DNA from: JABFRJ01 sp031379035
Lineage (GTDB): Bacteria > Pseudomonadota > Alphaproteobacteria > Rhizobiales > Hyphomicrobiaceae
Length of the DNA stretch: 14,327 bases
Assembly: GCA_031379035.1 (NCBI GenBank)
Contig: JANNEU010000428.1
Span: 1 to 14,327, forward strand
Direction: 5' to 3'
Position 1 is the first letter of the stretch, and each line of letters begins with the position of its first letter. Position numbers and translations under genes: made by a program. Under the pieces are notes generated by a model. The model did no database searches, was not told where the DNA came from, and worked only from the letters and a program-made list of their open reading frames with translations. Below, in pieces: positions 13,900 through 14,327 of this stretch.

Positions 13900-14001
13900 A
13901 TGGACTATCTGCTGATCAAGCTTTGGTACTGGGTTCTGCTGGCCGGCGGAATTGGATTTGCGACGGGCTGGCTATCCTGTTCGCCAAGCAATCGGGACTG
14001 A
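13900..14001 (+). CDS. Small single-helix membrane protein, 33 aa
   Basis: A short gene 62 nt after the OmpA-like stop on the same strand, with no terminator between. It encodes MDYLLIKLWYWVLLAGGIGF followed by ATGWLSCSPSNRD. Residues 4-26 form one strongly hydrophobic, aromatic-rich helix with a GGIGFATGW glycine pattern that favours helix packing, and a lone Cys27 follows it. The tail is short and polar. The ribosome binding site is weak (TGGAA about 8 nt upstream). Support is the membrane-helix composition, which is unlikely from random GC-rich DNA, and the position in an envelope gene cluster. Function is unknown; it could assist the OmpA-like protein or the next membrane protein. The 173 nt after it hold no other supported gene. 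Confidence 0.55.
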   Translation: MDYLLIKLWYWVLLAGGIGFATGWLSCSPSNRD

Positions 14002-14174
14002 ACGAAATCGTCTGATCTTTGCTGATGTGCCATGTCCCAGCGCCTGATCTCAGCGTGCCTGATTTCAAACTGGAGCCGGTATCAAAAGTAAAGCGGTGCG
14101 CGCACATGCACAGTGGTTGGTGACTGTTCTGAGCAGTCTCGTGCGGCACCTTGGGACTATTTGGAGAGTTGGGA

Positions 14175-14327
14175 ATGACCGCGCTGCTGCTTCAGACATT
14201 ACTATTGATGATACCTGCTTTTTTTGTGGGTGCCGCGCTGGCGTGCGGGCTGCGTCGCTGGATGAGCGCAGATCAACCCGCCCGCGCCGCCATGCCTCCC
14301 CTCACTACAACAGCCGCACCCGTCGAG
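14175..14327 (+). CDS. N-terminal part of a membrane-anchored protein (truncated by window end)
   Basis: An open frame of 51 codons runs off the right edge. It has a good ribosome binding site, GGAGAG, 6 nt before the ATG. Residues 2-25 (TALLLQTLLLMIPAFFVGAA and on) form a membrane helix, followed by the basic CGLRRW turn, so the N-terminus probably faces the periplasm and the rest the cytoplasm by the positive-inside rule. The last visible part (about 33-51) is Ala/Pro/Thr-rich linker. It resembles the anchored start of Ala/Pro-rich alphaproteobacterial proteins whose domains lie further on; the domain itself is not visible and I cannot name it. The gene lies 173 nt after the 33-aa membrane protein, on the same strand. 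Confidence 0.65.
   Translation, partial: MTALLLQTLLLMIPAFFVGAALACGLRRWMSADQPARAAMPPLTTTAAPVE

Noticed and set aside
14025..14123. Possible 32-aa peptide between the 33-aa membrane protein and the truncated gene
   Set aside because: No ribosome binding site, no hydrophobic segment and no recognisable pattern; too weak to call a gene.

Overview
The window looks like chromosomal DNA of a GC-rich alphaproteobacterium, probably a member of the Hyphomicrobiales. This is inferred from gene families: a PPDK-type phosphotransferase, a bacterial Tim44-domain protein, a CGFS monothiol glutaredoxin, a stand-alone TolA C-terminal domain, and an OmpA protein with BON-like repeats. No rRNA, tRNA, IS element, prophage gene or CRISPR array was seen. 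The longest gene-free stretches are about 0.3 to 0.5 kb.

Left part (1-5246). A minus-strand pair holds pyruvate phosphate dikinase (447-3170) and, 15 nt downstream, an unrecognised 136-aa protein (21-431). A 337-nt divergent gap separates them from plus-strand genes: a secreted or membrane Tim44-domain protein (3508-4476), a strong intrinsic terminator (4511-4540), then a closely spaced pair, a 73-aa PhnA/YjdM-type protein and a periplasmic TolA/TonB C-terminal domain protein.

Middle part (5250-11097). Minus-strand genes encode a two-domain 3-hydroxyacyl-CoA dehydrogenase of the PaaH type and, upstream of it, an ABCB-type exporter half-transporter. After a 289-nt divergent gap come an unrecognised 104-aa protein and a CGFS glutaredoxin on the plus strand. 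An imperfect 26-bp palindrome overlaps a candidate grxD promoter. Converging on grxD is a two-gene minus-strand operon, paaG-like isomerase then paaI-like thioesterase. PaaG, PaaI and PaaH are three phenylacetate-pathway-type enzymes, but the ring epoxidase, the ring-opening enzyme and the ligase are absent here. They may serve phenylacetate degradation with remote partners, or other acyl-CoA catabolism.

Right part (11633-14327). After a long, gene-poor leader lies a 734-aa envelope protein: an N-terminal membrane anchor, a half module plus four tandem ~122-residue BON-like units, a Pro/Ala linker and a C-terminal OmpA-like peptidoglycan-binding domain. It is followed by a 33-aa single-helix protein and by the start of another protein with an N-terminal membrane helix, cut by the window edge. 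This repeat-built OmpA protein with its small membrane neighbours is the least ordinary part of the window and the best candidate for an uncharacterised envelope system. The rest is mostly recognisable housekeeping or metabolic genes.

Several start codons were moved inward from the longest possible reading frame: ppdK, the Tim44 protein, the PhnA-like protein, the dehydrogenase, grxD, paaG and the 104-aa protein. The reasons are given in each entry.
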